This document shows positions 34,314-43,123 of a stretch of 64,000 nucleotides of DNA, piece by piece. Within the stretch, counting starts at the first letter, position 1. Every line of letters starts with the position of its first letter. The notes under the pieces are model-generated. The model did not search any database, had not been told where the DNA came from, and worked only from the letters and a program-made list of their open reading frames with translations. Location of the stretch: the NCBI RefSeq assembly GCF_900103585.1, contig NZ_FNHV01000006.1:310001-374000 (forward strand). Direction: 5' to 3'. The stretch is from Streptomyces sp. cf386 (GTDB taxonomy: Bacteria; Actinomycetota; Actinomycetes; Streptomycetales; Streptomycetaceae). A program made the position numbers and the translations under genes.

Positions 34314-34550
34314 GTGCCCGGACGCCTCCTCGCTCTCGCCGGGCCAGCCGGCCCGCCCCCCTTCGGGCGGCCCTACTCATTCAGGCGCGGCCCGTACAAC
34401 AACTCGGCAGCATAGCCACACCGCTACGAGCAGCAGGGAAACCGCCCGGCGCGCGGGGCGCCCAGGGGGCGGGTTCAGGCCGCGTGCGACCCAGGCGGAG
34501 TATGAGAAGCGTCACGTACGAGCGGTGTTCCGCGCCCGTGTTCGTACGGC

Positions 34551-35000
34551 TCAGGTGGCGTCCGCGTCGAACGGCGGGCGCTCGTCGCGGGGGTTCTCGG
34601 GCTTCTTCGTCATGTCGATGCTGCCGCCGGAGGAGGGCGACGACGAGGCCGAAGAGGAGGACGCGGACAACTCCGAGTCACGGCTGTGGACGGCGTCGGT
34701 GACCTCGGCCATCTCCTTCTTCAGGTCGAAGCCGTTGCGGATCTCCTTCAGCCCCAGTTCGTCGTTGTCCAGCTGCTTGCGGATGAACGTCTTGGGGTTG
34801 AGGTCCTCGAACTCGAAGTCCTTGAACTCCGGGCCGAGCTCCGACCGGATGTCCTGCTTGGCGCTCTCCGAGAACTCGCGGATCTTGCGGATCGTCCGCG
34901 TGGCGTCCTGGATGAGCTTCGGGAGCTTGTCCGGACCGAAGACGAGCACGGCGAGGACGATGAGCGTCACCAGCTCGAGCGGTCCTATGTCATTGAACAC
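34551..35000 (-). CDS. tatB: twin-arginine translocase subunit TatB
   Basis: A 149-aa protein with an N-terminal membrane helix (MFNDIGPLELVTLIVLAVLVFGP), the hinge FGPDKLPKL and the amphipathic helix IQDATRTIRKIREFSESAKQDI. The rest is a charged cytosolic tail ending in a Ser-rich stretch. With TatC it receives folded twin-arginine substrates at the membrane. The position after the htrA-like gene repeats the sigE-rseA-htrA-tatB order known from mycobacteria. Confidence 0.93.
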   Translation of the reverse strand: MFNDIGPLELVTLIVLAVLVFGPDKLPKLIQDATRTIRKIREFSESAKQDIRSELGPEFKDFEFEDLNPKTFIRKQLDNDELGLKEIRNGFDLKKEMAEVTDAVHSRDSELSASSSSASSSPSSGGSIDMTKKPENPRDERPPFDADAT

Positions 35001-35239
35001 CTGAAGCTCCTTGCGATGTCCGCGGTCCGCGGTCCTCGGTGGCCCTCGGTGGTCGCTTGCGGGTCTTCCGTGGTCCGGGCCGGATCCACGGTACCCGGCG
35101 ATCCGCTACGACCGGTACTGTCCCGAGGCCTCCGAATGCGGGTGGGCGTGGGGTTTTCCGGGTTGTTTGCCTTGTCAGGGCCCGTGTCGGGCGGTGACGC
35201 GGTCTGCACTGTGAGGTTTCTGTGAGTCTGGCCCCTCGC

Positions 35240-37510
35240 TCAGTTCCCGCTCGATGAGCCCAGCGTCAGCGAGATCGTGATCTCCTTGCCGGCGCGTTCC
35301 AAGGTCAGTTCGAGCTGGTCACCGGGGCGGTGGGCACGGGTCTTGACGATGAGTTCCTCGCCCGAGTGGACGCGCTGGCCGTCGACCTCGGTGATGACGT
35401 CGCCCGCCTTGATACCGGCCTTGGCGCCGGGGCCGCCCTCGGTGACCGCGGGGCCGCCGTCGCCGCCCTTGGCACCGACGCGGGCGCCGTCGCCGGTGTA
35501 GTCCATGTCGAGGGTGACGCCGATCACCGGGTGGGTCGCCCCACCCGTGTTGATCAGCTCCTCGGCGACACGCTTGGCCTGGTTGACCGGGATGGCGAAG
35601 CCGAGGCCGATGGAGCCGGACTGGCCGCCGTCGAGGTCGGAGCCGCTGTCGGCGGAACGGATGGCGGAGTTGATGCCGATGACCCGGGCTCGCGCGTCGA
35701 GGAGGGGGCCGCCGGAGTTGCCGGGGTTGATGGGCGCGTCGGTCTGCAGCGCGTCCACATACGACACGTCGCTTCCGTCGCCGCTCTCCCCGCCGGCCGT
35801 GATGGGCCGCTCCTTGGCGCTGATGATGCCGGAGGTGACGGTGCCCGCCAGGTCGAACGGGGCGCCGATGGCGACGACGGGGTCGCCGACCTGGACGTTG
35901 TCGGAGTTGCCGAGCGGCAGGGGCGTGAGCCCCTTGACGTCGCTGACCTTCACGACGGCGAGGTCGTAGCCGCCGTCCCGTCCGACGACGGTGGCTTTGG
36001 CGGTGTCTCCGCTGTGGAAGGTCACCGATATCTCGCCGTCGTCCCCGGCGGGCTCGACGACATGGTTGTTGGTGAGGATGTGGCCCTGGTCGTCGAGCAC
36101 GAATCCGGTCCCGGTGCCCTGCTCCTCGCTCCCGCTCACATGCAGCGTCACCACGCTGGGCAGGGCACGAGCGGCGATCCCGGCGACACTGTCCGGCGCA
36201 CGCCCACTGGACTCGGCCCCGGCCTGCGGCAGCTCCAGCTCCCCCACACCACCGTTGCGCTCGAGATACGCCCCGACAACACCGCCGACCCCTCCGGACA
36301 CAAGCGCGATCAGCAGGACCCCGACGAGGATCACCTTCTTGCCCCGCTTACGCCGTTGCTGCTCGGTGACCACAGCGGCGCCGTTCTGTTGGAGGGGGGC
36401 GCCGGGGTGGGGGTTGGAGGCCCAGGGGTCGTAGTTCTGCCAGGGGGTGGTCAGGGGCGCCGGTGACACGGGGGTTGGCTGGGCCGGGGGGATCTGGGCG
36501 AGGGGGTCGGCCGCCGGGGGTGCCGCCTGGGCGGGGATTCCGGGGGCTGATGCGGGGACGGGAGCGCCAGGGGCTGGGGGCGGTGCCGGAGCGGGTACGC
36601 CGGCTGTCGGGGCCGGGGCCGGAGCGCTTGGGGCCGAGCTCGGTGGCGGAACGGCCACACCGACCGGGGCCGACGCCGCGACGCCGGGGGCCGAGCTCGG
36701 CGGCGCGGCACTCACGCTGCCCGCCGGGGCCGGCGCTGCCGAGGGCGCCGGCGTGCCGTGGGCCGCGGTCGGGGCGCTGTGCGTCGGGGTGGGCGGACCG
36801 GGTGGGGGTGCCGAGGTGGCGTGCGGGGGTGGGGGTGGTACGGCCGTCCCGTGCGCGGGCGTGGTCGCCGGGTGCTGTACCGGCGGAGCGGGCGCCCAGG
36901 GGCCGGGCTCGCCGTAGGGCGGGGTGCTGTAGGGGTCGGGGTCGTGCAGGGGCTTGGGGCGTGCGTCGGTGGGCTCTGCGGGAACGTCGACGGGCCCGGG
37001 GCCCTCGGCGGACGCCACGTCACCCACACCGCCGCTCACAACAGGCCGAGCAAGCTCAAAGTCACCCTCGGCCGAAACCACCCCTCCCTCGCTGCCGCCC
37101 ACACCAGGCCGAGCGAGTTCGAAGTCACCCTCGGCCTCAGCGGAGGCCACGCCACCACCACGCGCCGCAGGCTGAGCGAGCTCGAAGTCACCCTCGGTCC
37201 CAGCGGAGGCCACGTCACCGCCACTACCGCCCGCCGCGGGACGGGGAAGCTCGAAGTCCCCCTCGTGCGAAGCCGCGTCGTCGGCCGTGCGCGCAGCGGG
37301 CCGCGCCCATTCGAAGTCGCCGTCCGTCGCATCACCGAGGCCCCGCTCGCCGGTGCTCCCCGGTGCCGTGGGCCCGGTCGGGTCCGATGCGCCCGGTGCC
37401 GTCGCGCTCGTCCCGTCCGGCGTTGGCTCCGTGTCCTCCGCCTGGGCCGACGGCTCCTGCGGCCGAGGTCGGTTCCACCACTTCGCCTTCGCGGGCTTCC
37501 CCTCGTTCAT
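35240..37510 (-). CDS. htrA: membrane-anchored HtrA/DegP-like serine protease with PDZ domain
   Basis: A 756-aa protein. A cytosolic N-terminus of about 390 residues, Pro/Ala-rich with five EGDFELARP-like repeats, precedes one membrane helix (VILVGVLLIALVSGGVGGVVGAYL). Outside lies a trypsin-like domain with the triad His in ILTNNHVVEPA, Asp in GYDLAVVKV and Ser in NPGNSGGPL, then a C-terminal PDZ domain (PGAKAGIKAGDVITEVDGQRV). Family members handle misfolded envelope proteins. ATG 37510 is chosen for GGAAG seven bases upstream. Confidence 0.92.
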   Translation of the reverse strand: MNEGKPAKAKWWNRPRPQEPSAQAEDTEPTPDGTSATAPGASDPTGPTAPGSTGERGLGDATDGDFEWARPAARTADDAASHEGDFELPRPAAGGSGGDVASAGTEGDFELAQPAARGGGVASAEAEGDFELARPGVGGSEGGVVSAEGDFELARPVVSGGVGDVASAEGPGPVDVPAEPTDARPKPLHDPDPYSTPPYGEPGPWAPAPPVQHPATTPAHGTAVPPPPPHATSAPPPGPPTPTHSAPTAAHGTPAPSAAPAPAGSVSAAPPSSAPGVAASAPVGVAVPPPSSAPSAPAPAPTAGVPAPAPPPAPGAPVPASAPGIPAQAAPPAADPLAQIPPAQPTPVSPAPLTTPWQNYDPWASNPHPGAPLQQNGAAVVTEQQRRKRGKKVILVGVLLIALVSGGVGGVVGAYLERNGGVGELELPQAGAESSGRAPDSVAGIAARALPSVVTLHVSGSEEQGTGTGFVLDDQGHILTNNHVVEPAGDDGEISVTFHSGDTAKATVVGRDGGYDLAVVKVSDVKGLTPLPLGNSDNVQVGDPVVAIGAPFDLAGTVTSGIISAKERPITAGGESGDGSDVSYVDALQTDAPINPGNSGGPLLDARARVIGINSAIRSADSGSDLDGGQSGSIGLGFAIPVNQAKRVAEELINTGGATHPVIGVTLDMDYTGDGARVGAKGGDGGPAVTEGGPGAKAGIKAGDVITEVDGQRVHSGEELIVKTRAHRPGDQLELTLERAGKEITISLTLGSSSGN
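37035..37325 (-). repeat. five coding repeats EGDFELARP in HtrA
   Basis: Degenerate in-frame units with the core (E/D)GDFE(L/W)xxP recur about every 20 residues in the cytosolic N-terminal tail. Each gives an acidic-aromatic core, a possible docking motif for a cytosolic partner. Confidence 0.75.
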
Positions 37511-37720
37511 GCTCTGCTTCCTGCTCGCTGCTGACCATTCCCCGAGTAGGACGCTTCGCAATCCGCCGTATCCGATGGGACCCGGCCGATCGCCCGTCGT
37601 TCCGCAGCCCGCGACGACGACGGCGCCGGACAGCGATCCCGCGATTGACCTGCCGGCTTCCCGGCCCTGGTTCCTCGGCAGGCCGCCACCGGGAACGTCC
37701 CGGTGCCCGAATGCCTACTC

Positions 37721-37747
37721 AACTCTGCGCTGTCGCGCTCAAGTTCC
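37721..37747 (-). promoter_or_regulatory. candidate ECF-sigma promoter for htrA
   Basis: On the minus strand GGAAC (37743-37747), 18 bases, then AGTT (37721-37724), resembling the GGAAC-N16-18-CGTT pattern of SigE-type sigma factors. It lies about 210 bp before the htrA start in the otherwise gene-free 392-bp gap between htrA and the anti-sigma gene. Confidence 0.4.
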
Positions 37748-37902
37748 CTCAGGAAACCGGCGACCTCGTCGTGCTCCCTCCCCCATCCGGCACGCGGCGT
37801 CAACGGCTGCCGCGGTTCGTCGACTCCGCGCCCGGCCGTCGGGCCGGGGCGCGGCCCACCCCGGATTCAATCAGGTTCGTGGGCCGCTGCGCAGAGGCCG
37901 GG

Positions 37903-38889
37903 TCAGCGACCGGTGGCGGGAGAGGCGGAGGGGGATGGGGAGGGCGATGACGTCGCGTCGGGGACGGGTACGGAGAGCAGGTCGGGGGTCGACGTGATCT
38001 CAAGGGCCGTGGACAACGAGGCCAGGGTGAGCGGCGGGGTCGCGCTGAGCGGGCGTATGAGCGGGGACATGGCGGCCGCGCCGGCCACCACGGGCGCCGT
38101 CAGGGTGTGCATCTCCTGGTCGTCCGGGTGCTGGGCCGGCATCCCGGGCAACAGGGGCGCCGACACCTCGGTCGAGGTCGCCGGCGTGTCCAGCGTCCGC
38201 TGGCCCTGTCCCTGGGCGAGCAGCGGGCCGACGCCACGGCGGCGCTGGTTGTCGGGGGCCGTCGCGGCACCCGTGCCCTGCGTCCGCGCCGGCGTCGCGT
38301 TGCTGCCGCCCGAGCCGCCGCGTGCCTCCGCGTCGGTCGGTGCGCTCGTCGTGACACCGCCCAGCGAGATGGCGGCCAGGGACACCGCACCCGCCGCGAC
38401 CAACGCGAACCGCATACGGGAGGACCCGGAGCGATCCGCGTCCTGACGGGCCACGGGATGGGTGCGGAAGCCGCGGTCGGAGGTGGGAAGCGCGGGGGCG
38501 TGCGAACGCGACGGGACGTACCCGAACTCGAAGCGGTCGCTCCGGTTCACCCCGAACACCCCGGTGGTGCCAGGCCGCCCGGACAGTCCGCCGAATCCTC
38601 CCCCGCCCAGCGGCGAGCCGCCGCCGTCGAGGTCACCTCCCCCGGGGAGGCCCTGAAGTCGGGCGAGGAAACTCTCGGAGGGCGGGGGCGGGGCCGCCTC
38701 CGCGAAGACGTTCTTCAGTCGGCGCTGGGCGTCGACCTCGGCCTTGCACCTGGCGCAGGTCGCCAGGTGGGCCAGGACACGCTCGCGCGTCTCATGACCG
38801 AGCTCTCCGTCGACAAGGGCGGAGAGTCGGTCGCCAAGGTGCTGCTCGGCCAGGAGCCGTTCGGCGGGGTTGGGTCGGGAGCCACTCAC
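37903..38889 (-). CDS. anti-sigma factor (zinc-finger ZAS type, RseA-like)
   Basis: A 328-aa protein whose N-terminal cytosolic domain holds the HxxxCxxC motif (HLATCARC) of zinc-associated anti-sigma factors near residue 39. A Gly/Pro-rich linker, one membrane helix (MRFALVAAGAVSLAAISLGGV, near residue 160) and a low-complexity extracellular tail follow. The GTG overlaps the sigma gene stop by 4 bp (GTGA), ensuring coupled synthesis. It is expected to sequester the adjacent sigma factor until an envelope signal releases it. Confidence 0.88.
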   Translation of the reverse strand: MSGSRPNPAERLLAEQHLGDRLSALVDGELGHETRERVLAHLATCARCKAEVDAQRRLKNVFAEAAPPPPSESFLARLQGLPGGGDLDGGGSPLGGGGFGGLSGRPGTTGVFGVNRSDRFEFGYVPSRSHAPALPTSDRGFRTHPVARQDADRSGSSRMRFALVAAGAVSLAAISLGGVTTSAPTDAEARGGSGGSNATPARTQGTGAATAPDNQRRRGVGPLLAQGQGQRTLDTPATSTEVSAPLLPGMPAQHPDDQEMHTLTAPVVAGAAAMSPLIRPLSATPPLTLASLSTALEITSTPDLLSVPVPDATSSPSPSPSASPATGR

Positions 38890-39656
38890 GCGGTCGCGCC
38901 CCCTCCCCCCAGTGCGGCCACACGCGGCACGAAGGAGCGGCGCTCGGCGCGCGCCTCCGGCGAGCGGTGGGCGAGGGCCTTGCGCAGCTGCGAGCGGCCT
39001 CGGTGGATTCGGGACCGGACGGTGCCGAGCTTGACGCCCAGGGTCGCGGCGATCTCCTCGTACGACAGCCCTTCGATGTCGCACAGGACCACGGCGGCAC
39101 GGAACTCGGGCGCGAGGGTGTCGAGGGCCTGCTGGACGTCCGCGTCGAAGTGGGCGTCGTTGAAGACCTGCTGGGGTGTGGGCTCCTTGCTGGGCAGCCG
39201 CTCGGCGGCGTCGTCGCCCAGCGCGTCGAAGCGGATGCGCTGCTTGCGGCGGACCATGTCCAGGAAGAGGTTGGTGGTGATGCGGTGCAGCCAGCCCTCG
39301 AAGGTGCCCGGCGTGTAGGTCGACAGGGAGCGGAAGACGCGGACGAAGACCTCCTGGGTGAGGTCCTCGGCGTCGTGCTGATTGCCGGTGAGGCGGTACG
39401 CCAGGCGGTAGACGCGGCCGCTGTGCGTGCTGACGATCTCCTCCCAGGTGGGCGGAGTCCACGCCTGCCCGTCCGCGTCGGTGGAGAAGGTCGCGGTCTG
39501 GGCGAAGTCGCCGGCGTGGCTGTGGTCAGCGGTGTCGTTCACGGATTTCGGCCTGCCCGCCGATCCGAGAAAGCGCCGCAGCACTCCTCCCCGATCCACA
39601 GGCGCAGCCGCACCTCCCCTGTCGGCTCTGGTGGTGTCCAGTGGAGCCCCTACCAT
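38886..39656 (-). CDS. sigE: ECF RNA polymerase sigma factor, SigE (mycobacterial type)
   Basis: A 256-aa sigma-70-family factor with an extended N-terminus of about 75 residues. Region 2 (YRLAYRLTGNQHDAEDLTQEVFVRVFRSL...FEGWLHRITTNLFLDMVRR) spans ~80-140; region 4 (LAPEFRAAVVLCDIEGLSYEEIAATLGVKLGTVRSRIHRGRSQLRKAL) spans ~180-228. It directs envelope-stress genes in mycobacteria; the same role is inferred. ATG 39656 has GAGGTGG upstream. A GGAAC-N17-CGTT promoter 150 bp upstream suggests autoregulation. This is not the gene called sigE in S. coelicolor. Confidence 0.9.
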   Translation of the reverse strand: MVGAPLDTTRADRGGAAAPVDRGGVLRRFLGSAGRPKSVNDTADHSHAGDFAQTATFSTDADGQAWTPPTWEEIVSTHSGRVYRLAYRLTGNQHDAEDLTQEVFVRVFRSLSTYTPGTFEGWLHRITTNLFLDMVRRKQRIRFDALGDDAAERLPSKEPTPQQVFNDAHFDADVQQALDTLAPEFRAAVVLCDIEGLSYEEIAATLGVKLGTVRSRIHRGRSQLRKALAHRSPEARAERRSFVPRVAALGGGGATA

Positions 39657-39805
39657 AGCCACCTCGCCCGTTAGCTCCGGATAAGCGGTTTTACGAGAAT
39701 TTGATCTGGGCTGATAGGGCTGGTGGGCCTGCGTCAGCACTTGCTCGCGGTCTCGCTCGTCATCGTGATCCAACTGTGTCCCCCGCTCGTCTTCCCACCT
39801 CTCTA

Positions 39806-39831
39806 AACGCCCGGTCCCATCTGCGGGTTCC
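39806..39831 (-). promoter_or_regulatory. ECF-type promoter upstream of sigE
   Basis: On the minus strand GGAAC (39827-39831), exactly 17 bases, then CGTT (39806-39809), matching the SigE-type consensus. Transcription would start about 140 bp before the sigE ATG. It lies in the divergent region shared with the O-methyltransferase gene. Confidence 0.6.
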
Positions 39832-39884
39832 CGCCCGCAACGGATACAGTCACGCCCAGGCAACCACGGGGACAGGAGAGGGCC

Positions 39885-40517
39885 ATTACCGGCAACCGGC
39901 AGACGAGCTGGGCGTTCGCCGACGCCTACGTCGCCGAGGACGAAGTCCTGCGCTGGGCCCGCGACCGGGCCCGCGAGGCGGGGCTGCGCTCGGTGTCGCC
40001 CGGCACGGGCGCCGCGCTGCGGATGCTGGCCGCCTCGGTGGACGCGAAAGCGGTGGCGGAGATCGGTACCGGCACCGGCGTCTCCGGCATCCATCTCCTG
40101 CACGGCATGCGCCCGGACGGCGTCCTGACCACGGTGGACCCCGAACCCGAGCACCAGCAGTTCGCCCGCCAGGCCTTCCGCGCCTCCGGCTTCGCCAGCA
40201 ACCGCGCCCGCTTCATCCCGGGCCGCGCCCTGGACGTCCTTCCCCGCCTCGCGGACGCCGGCTACGACCTCGTCTTCTGCGACGGCGATCGGCTGGAGTT
40301 CCTCGACTATCTCGCTGAATCGTTGCGCCTGCTGCGTCCGGGTGGCCTCGTCGTCTTCGAGGGCGTCTTCGCCAACGGCCGCACGGTGGACTCGGGCCCA
40401 CAGCCCACCGAGGTCATACGCATCCGGGAGCTGCTGCGCGCGGTGCGCGAGAGCCAGGAGCTGGTGCCGTCGCTGCTGCCGGTCGGGGACGGCCTGCTGT
40501 GCGCGGTCAAAAGATAG
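39885..40517 (+). CDS. O-methyltransferase with apparent ATT start
   Basis: A 210-aa SAM-dependent O-methyltransferase of the caffeoyl-CoA type: motif I VAEIGTGTGVSGIHLL near residue 58, VDPEPEH near 83, DLVFCDGDRLEFLDYL near 127 and GGLVVFEGV near 153. The frame is open only from 39807 and contains no ATG, GTG, TTG or CTG before the conserved N-terminus. ATT 39885, with AGGAGAGG just upstream, is the likely start. It is divergent from sigE, as in mycobacteria. The substrate is unknown. Confidence 0.85.
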   Translation: MTGNRQTSWAFADAYVAEDEVLRWARDRAREAGLRSVSPGTGAALRMLAASVDAKAVAEIGTGTGVSGIHLLHGMRPDGVLTTVDPEPEHQQFARQAFRASGFASNRARFIPGRALDVLPRLADAGYDLVFCDGDRLEFLDYLAESLRLLRPGGLVVFEGVFANGRTVDSGPQPTEVIRIRELLRAVRESQELVPSLLPVGDGLLCAVKR

Positions 40518-40544
40518 CCGCAGACATACCCCGACAAACAGCGA

Positions 40545-40570
40545 CCCCGGCACCATGTGCGATGCCGGGG
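40545..40570. terminator. hairpin terminator between convergent genes
   Basis: CCCCGGCA (40545-40552) pairs with TGCCGGGG (40563-40570) around a 10-base loop, between the O-methyltransferase and DUF3117 genes. Confidence 0.75.
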
Positions 40571-40598
40571 CAGCCGAAAGGGTAGGGTCGCTTCCGCG

Positions 40599-40766
40599 TC
40601 AGCCGACGACCTTCTTGAGGGCATCGCCGAGTGCATCGGCCTCGTCAGGGGTCAACTCGACGACGAGCCGACCGCCGCCTTCGAGCGGAACGCGCATGAC
40701 GATGCCCCGCCCCTCCTTGGTCACCTCGAGCGGGCCATCGCCCGTCCGCGGCTTCATGGCCGCCAT
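40599..40766 (-). CDS. DUF3117 family protein
   Basis: A 55-aa protein (MAAMKPRTGDGPLEVTKEGRG... ending ALKKVVG) that is almost invariant across actinobacteria, including the mycobacterial counterpart in the same neighbourhood. The ATG at 40766 has AGGAAGGGGA upstream. Function is unknown; the fold is probably a small beta-sheet with a C-terminal helix. Confidence 0.93.
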   Translation of the reverse strand: MAAMKPRTGDGPLEVTKEGRGIVMRVPLEGGGRLVVELTPDEADALGDALKKVVG

Positions 40767-41143
40767 GCTCGTTCCCCTTCCTGAAACCAGCTCATAGTCA
40801 AAGCCGACGGCCCCATGGAGGGCACGCGCGTCTGGCATGAGACACGCGACACCGGCATCGAACACATTGCTTCCAAGCCATTATCCCGCATCTCAGGACC
40901 CGATGACCAACATCAGTCGGCATCGCTTGGGCAACGCGCGCGAGCAAAACCACTCAATTCGGCGATGTGACTGCGATACTGCGCCACCGCACGTGCTTGG
41001 ACCGAACAGAACCGGACGTGAATTCTTTGACGCAGGTCACACGTCCGGTCAGGGCTGTTGCCGGTGATCTCCGCCATGCTGTCCTTCAGACAAGGGCGTA
41101 CCGACGAGTACGCCCCGAGCCGCGACACCTGAGGGGATCCACC
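40767..41143. other. 377-bp divergent intergenic region
   Basis: No gene supported. It holds the promoters of DUF3117 (minus) and the enoyl-CoA hydratase (plus); the segment 40890-41000 is relatively AT-rich for this genome. I could not fix a convincing -35/-10 pair. Confidence 0.5.
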
Positions 41144-41947
41144 ATGGCCGACACCGTGCTCTACGAGGTGAGCGACGGACTCGCGACGATCACGCTGAAC
41201 CGCCCCGAGGCGATGAACGCGCTGAACATCGAGGCCAAGGTCGCCCTGCGGGACGCGGTCGAGGCCGCGGCGGGTGACGACGCCGTACGGGCCGTGCTGC
41301 TGACCGCGGCCGGGGAGCGGGCGTTCTGCGTGGGGCAGGACCTGAAGGAGCACATCGGGCTGCTGATCTCCGACCGGGAGACGGGGTCGGGGCACACGAT
41401 GAGCACGGTGCGGGAACACTACAACCCGATCGTGAAGGCCCTTACGTCCATGTCGAAGCCCGTGGTGGCCGGGGTGAACGGGGTGGCGGCCGGGGCCGGT
41501 TTCGGGTTCGCGTTGGCCGCGGACTACCGGGTCGTGGCCGACACGGCTGCCTTCAACACGTCGTTCGCGGGGGTCGCGCTGACCGCGGACTCCGGGATCT
41601 CGTGGACGCTGCCGCGGGTCGTGGGGCCCGGGCGGGCCGCCGACCTGCTGCTCTTCCCGCGGAACATCAAGGCGCAGGAGGCGTACGAGCTGGGCATCGC
41701 GAACCGGCTGGTGCCTGCGGGTGAGCTGCGCGAGGAGGCCGAGAAGGTGGCGCGGGCGCTCGCCGGGGGGCCGACGGTGGCGTACGGGGCGATCAAGGAG
41801 GCGGTCGCGTTCGGGCTGTCGCACTCTCTTGAGGAGACCTTGGAGAAGGAGGACGAGCTGCAGACGCGGGCGGGGTCTTCTGAGGACCATGCGATCGCCG
41901 TGCAGGCCTTCGTCAACAAGGAGAAGCCGAAGTACTTGGGCCGGTGA
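41144..41947 (+). CDS. enoyl-CoA hydratase/isomerase family protein
   Basis: A 267-aa crotonase-fold enzyme. The oxyanion-hole segments are AFCVGQDLKEH near residue 66 and GVNGVAAGAGFGFALAADYRV near 113; the catalytic-site position around 136-141 is FAGVALTADSG, where an Asp rather than the paired Glu of classical hydratases appears. This suggests an isomerase-like or PaaG-type reaction. The start has GAGGGGATCC upstream. The substrate is an acyl-CoA of unknown chain. Confidence 0.88.
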   Translation: MADTVLYEVSDGLATITLNRPEAMNALNIEAKVALRDAVEAAAGDDAVRAVLLTAAGERAFCVGQDLKEHIGLLISDRETGSGHTMSTVREHYNPIVKALTSMSKPVVAGVNGVAAGAGFGFALAADYRVVADTAAFNTSFAGVALTADSGISWTLPRVVGPGRAADLLLFPRNIKAQEAYELGIANRLVPAGELREEAEKVARALAGGPTVAYGAIKEAVAFGLSHSLEETLEKEDELQTRAGSSEDHAIAVQAFVNKEKPKYLGR

Positions 41948-42040
41948 GTTCGGGGCGGTGGCGCCATCGGGGGCTGCGGGTGCGTGGGGGCTGGTCGCGC
42001 CCACGCGGCGTAGCCGCAAGTCGATACAGTCCCGCGCTCC

Positions 42041-42628
42041 TCAGGGAGCGCTTCTCGCGACGCAGCTTTCCAAGTGGTCGTCGACCAGGCCGCATGCCTG
42101 CATCAAGGCGTACGCCGTCGTCGGGCCCACGAAGCGCAGGCCCTTCTTCTTGAGGGCCTTGGACAGGGCCGTCGACTCGGGTGTGACCGCCGGGACGTCC
42201 GCCAAGGTCTTCGGAACCGGGCGGGTGGTCGGGTCGGGGGCGTGGGACCAGATCAGTTCGTCCAGATCGTCCGGGGCCCAGTCCGCCAGTACGCGTGCGT
42301 TGGCGATGGTCGCGTCGATCTTGGCACGGTTGCGGATGATGCCCTCGTCGGCGAGGAGGCGGTCCTTGTCGGTGTCCGTGAAGGTCGCGACCTTGGCGAT
42401 CTCGAAGCCCGCGAAGGCGGCGCGGAAGCCCTCGCGGCGGCGCAGGATCGTGATCCAGGACAGGCCCGACTGGAAGGCCTCCAGGCTGAGGCGTTCGTAG
42501 AGCGCGTCGTCGCCGTGGACCGGGCGGCCCCACTCCTCGTCGTGGTACGTCACGTAGTCCGGGGTGGACAGGGCCCAGGGGCAGCGCAGGGCGCCGTCCG
42601 GGCCGGCGAGGGCCGTGCCGTCGCTCAC
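42041..42628 (-). CDS. tagA: DNA-3-methyladenine glycosylase I
   Basis: A 195-aa Tag-family base-excision enzyme that removes 3-methyladenine. It opens with RCPWALSTPDYVTYHDEEWGRPVHGDD, then LSLEAFQSGLSWITILRRREGFRAAFAGF, and a late GLRFVGPTTAYALMQACGLVDDHLESC. The Cys and His residues of the zinc site (N-terminal Cys, C-terminal H-x3-C) are all present. GTG start; overlaps the upstream DivIVA-domain gene by 4 bp. Confidence 0.93.
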   Translation of the reverse strand: MSDGTALAGPDGALRCPWALSTPDYVTYHDEEWGRPVHGDDALYERLSLEAFQSGLSWITILRRREGFRAAFAGFEIAKVATFTDTDKDRLLADEGIIRNRAKIDATIANARVLADWAPDDLDELIWSHAPDPTTRPVPKTLADVPAVTPESTALSKALKKKGLRFVGPTTAYALMQACGLVDDHLESCVARSAP

Positions 42629-42984
42629 TGCTGGTCCTCCTGGTCGGGCTTCTCCATCGGCACCCGGCCTCCCGACCCCATCTGGGCTCCGGCCAGGGCG
42701 GACTCCAGGTCGGCGATACGGGCATCGCGCTCGGCGAGCTCGGCGCCGAGGCGGCTGAGGGCGTCGTCGACGTCGGCCATGCGGTAGCCCCGGGCGGCGA
42801 GCGGGAAGCGGAGGCTGTCGATGTCGGCGCGGTTGACGGGGCGGTCCGGCGGCAGCGGGTCCTGCAGGCGCTCGGGCGCGGCTTCCGGCAGCGGGCCGTC
42901 GCCCTCGCCGCCGCCCACCACGGCGAGCGTCACCGCGGCGACCACGACGGCCAGCGCGACGACCAGGAACAGGAACATAACCAT
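42625..42984 (-). CDS. DivIVA-domain membrane protein
   Basis: A 119-aa protein with an N-terminal membrane helix (MFLFLVVALAVVVAAVTLAVVGG), then a DivIVA-type segment (RADIDSLRFPLAARGYRMADVDDALSRLGAELAERDARI) with a short coiled coil. It is anchored and cytosolic-facing, probably linked to polar or septal wall growth like other DivIVA-domain proteins. ATG 42984 preferred; GTG 42999 is possible. Coupled to tagA by a 4-bp overlap. Confidence 0.82.
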   Translation of the reverse strand: MVMFLFLVVALAVVVAAVTLAVVGGGEGDGPLPEAAPERLQDPLPPDRPVNRADIDSLRFPLAARGYRMADVDDALSRLGAELAERDARIADLESALAGAQMGSGGRVPMEKPDQEDQQ

Positions 42985-43123
42985 CGCTGTGGCCCCCACG
43001 GTCCGTTAATGCGTGCGGTCGAGTGTGTCAGTGTCCGATCGTGCCATGCGACTCTGACAGTTAGGGTCGCAGGCGGCCGTAGACCGGCGACTTGCCAGGA
43101 CGTACTAGGAGAGGTCACAGGGG

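Noticed and set aside
37903..39462. Possible sigma/anti-sigma fusion protein
   Set aside because: The upstream part is out of frame with region 2-4 of the sigma factor; the GTGA overlap at 38886-38889 gives two separate proteins.
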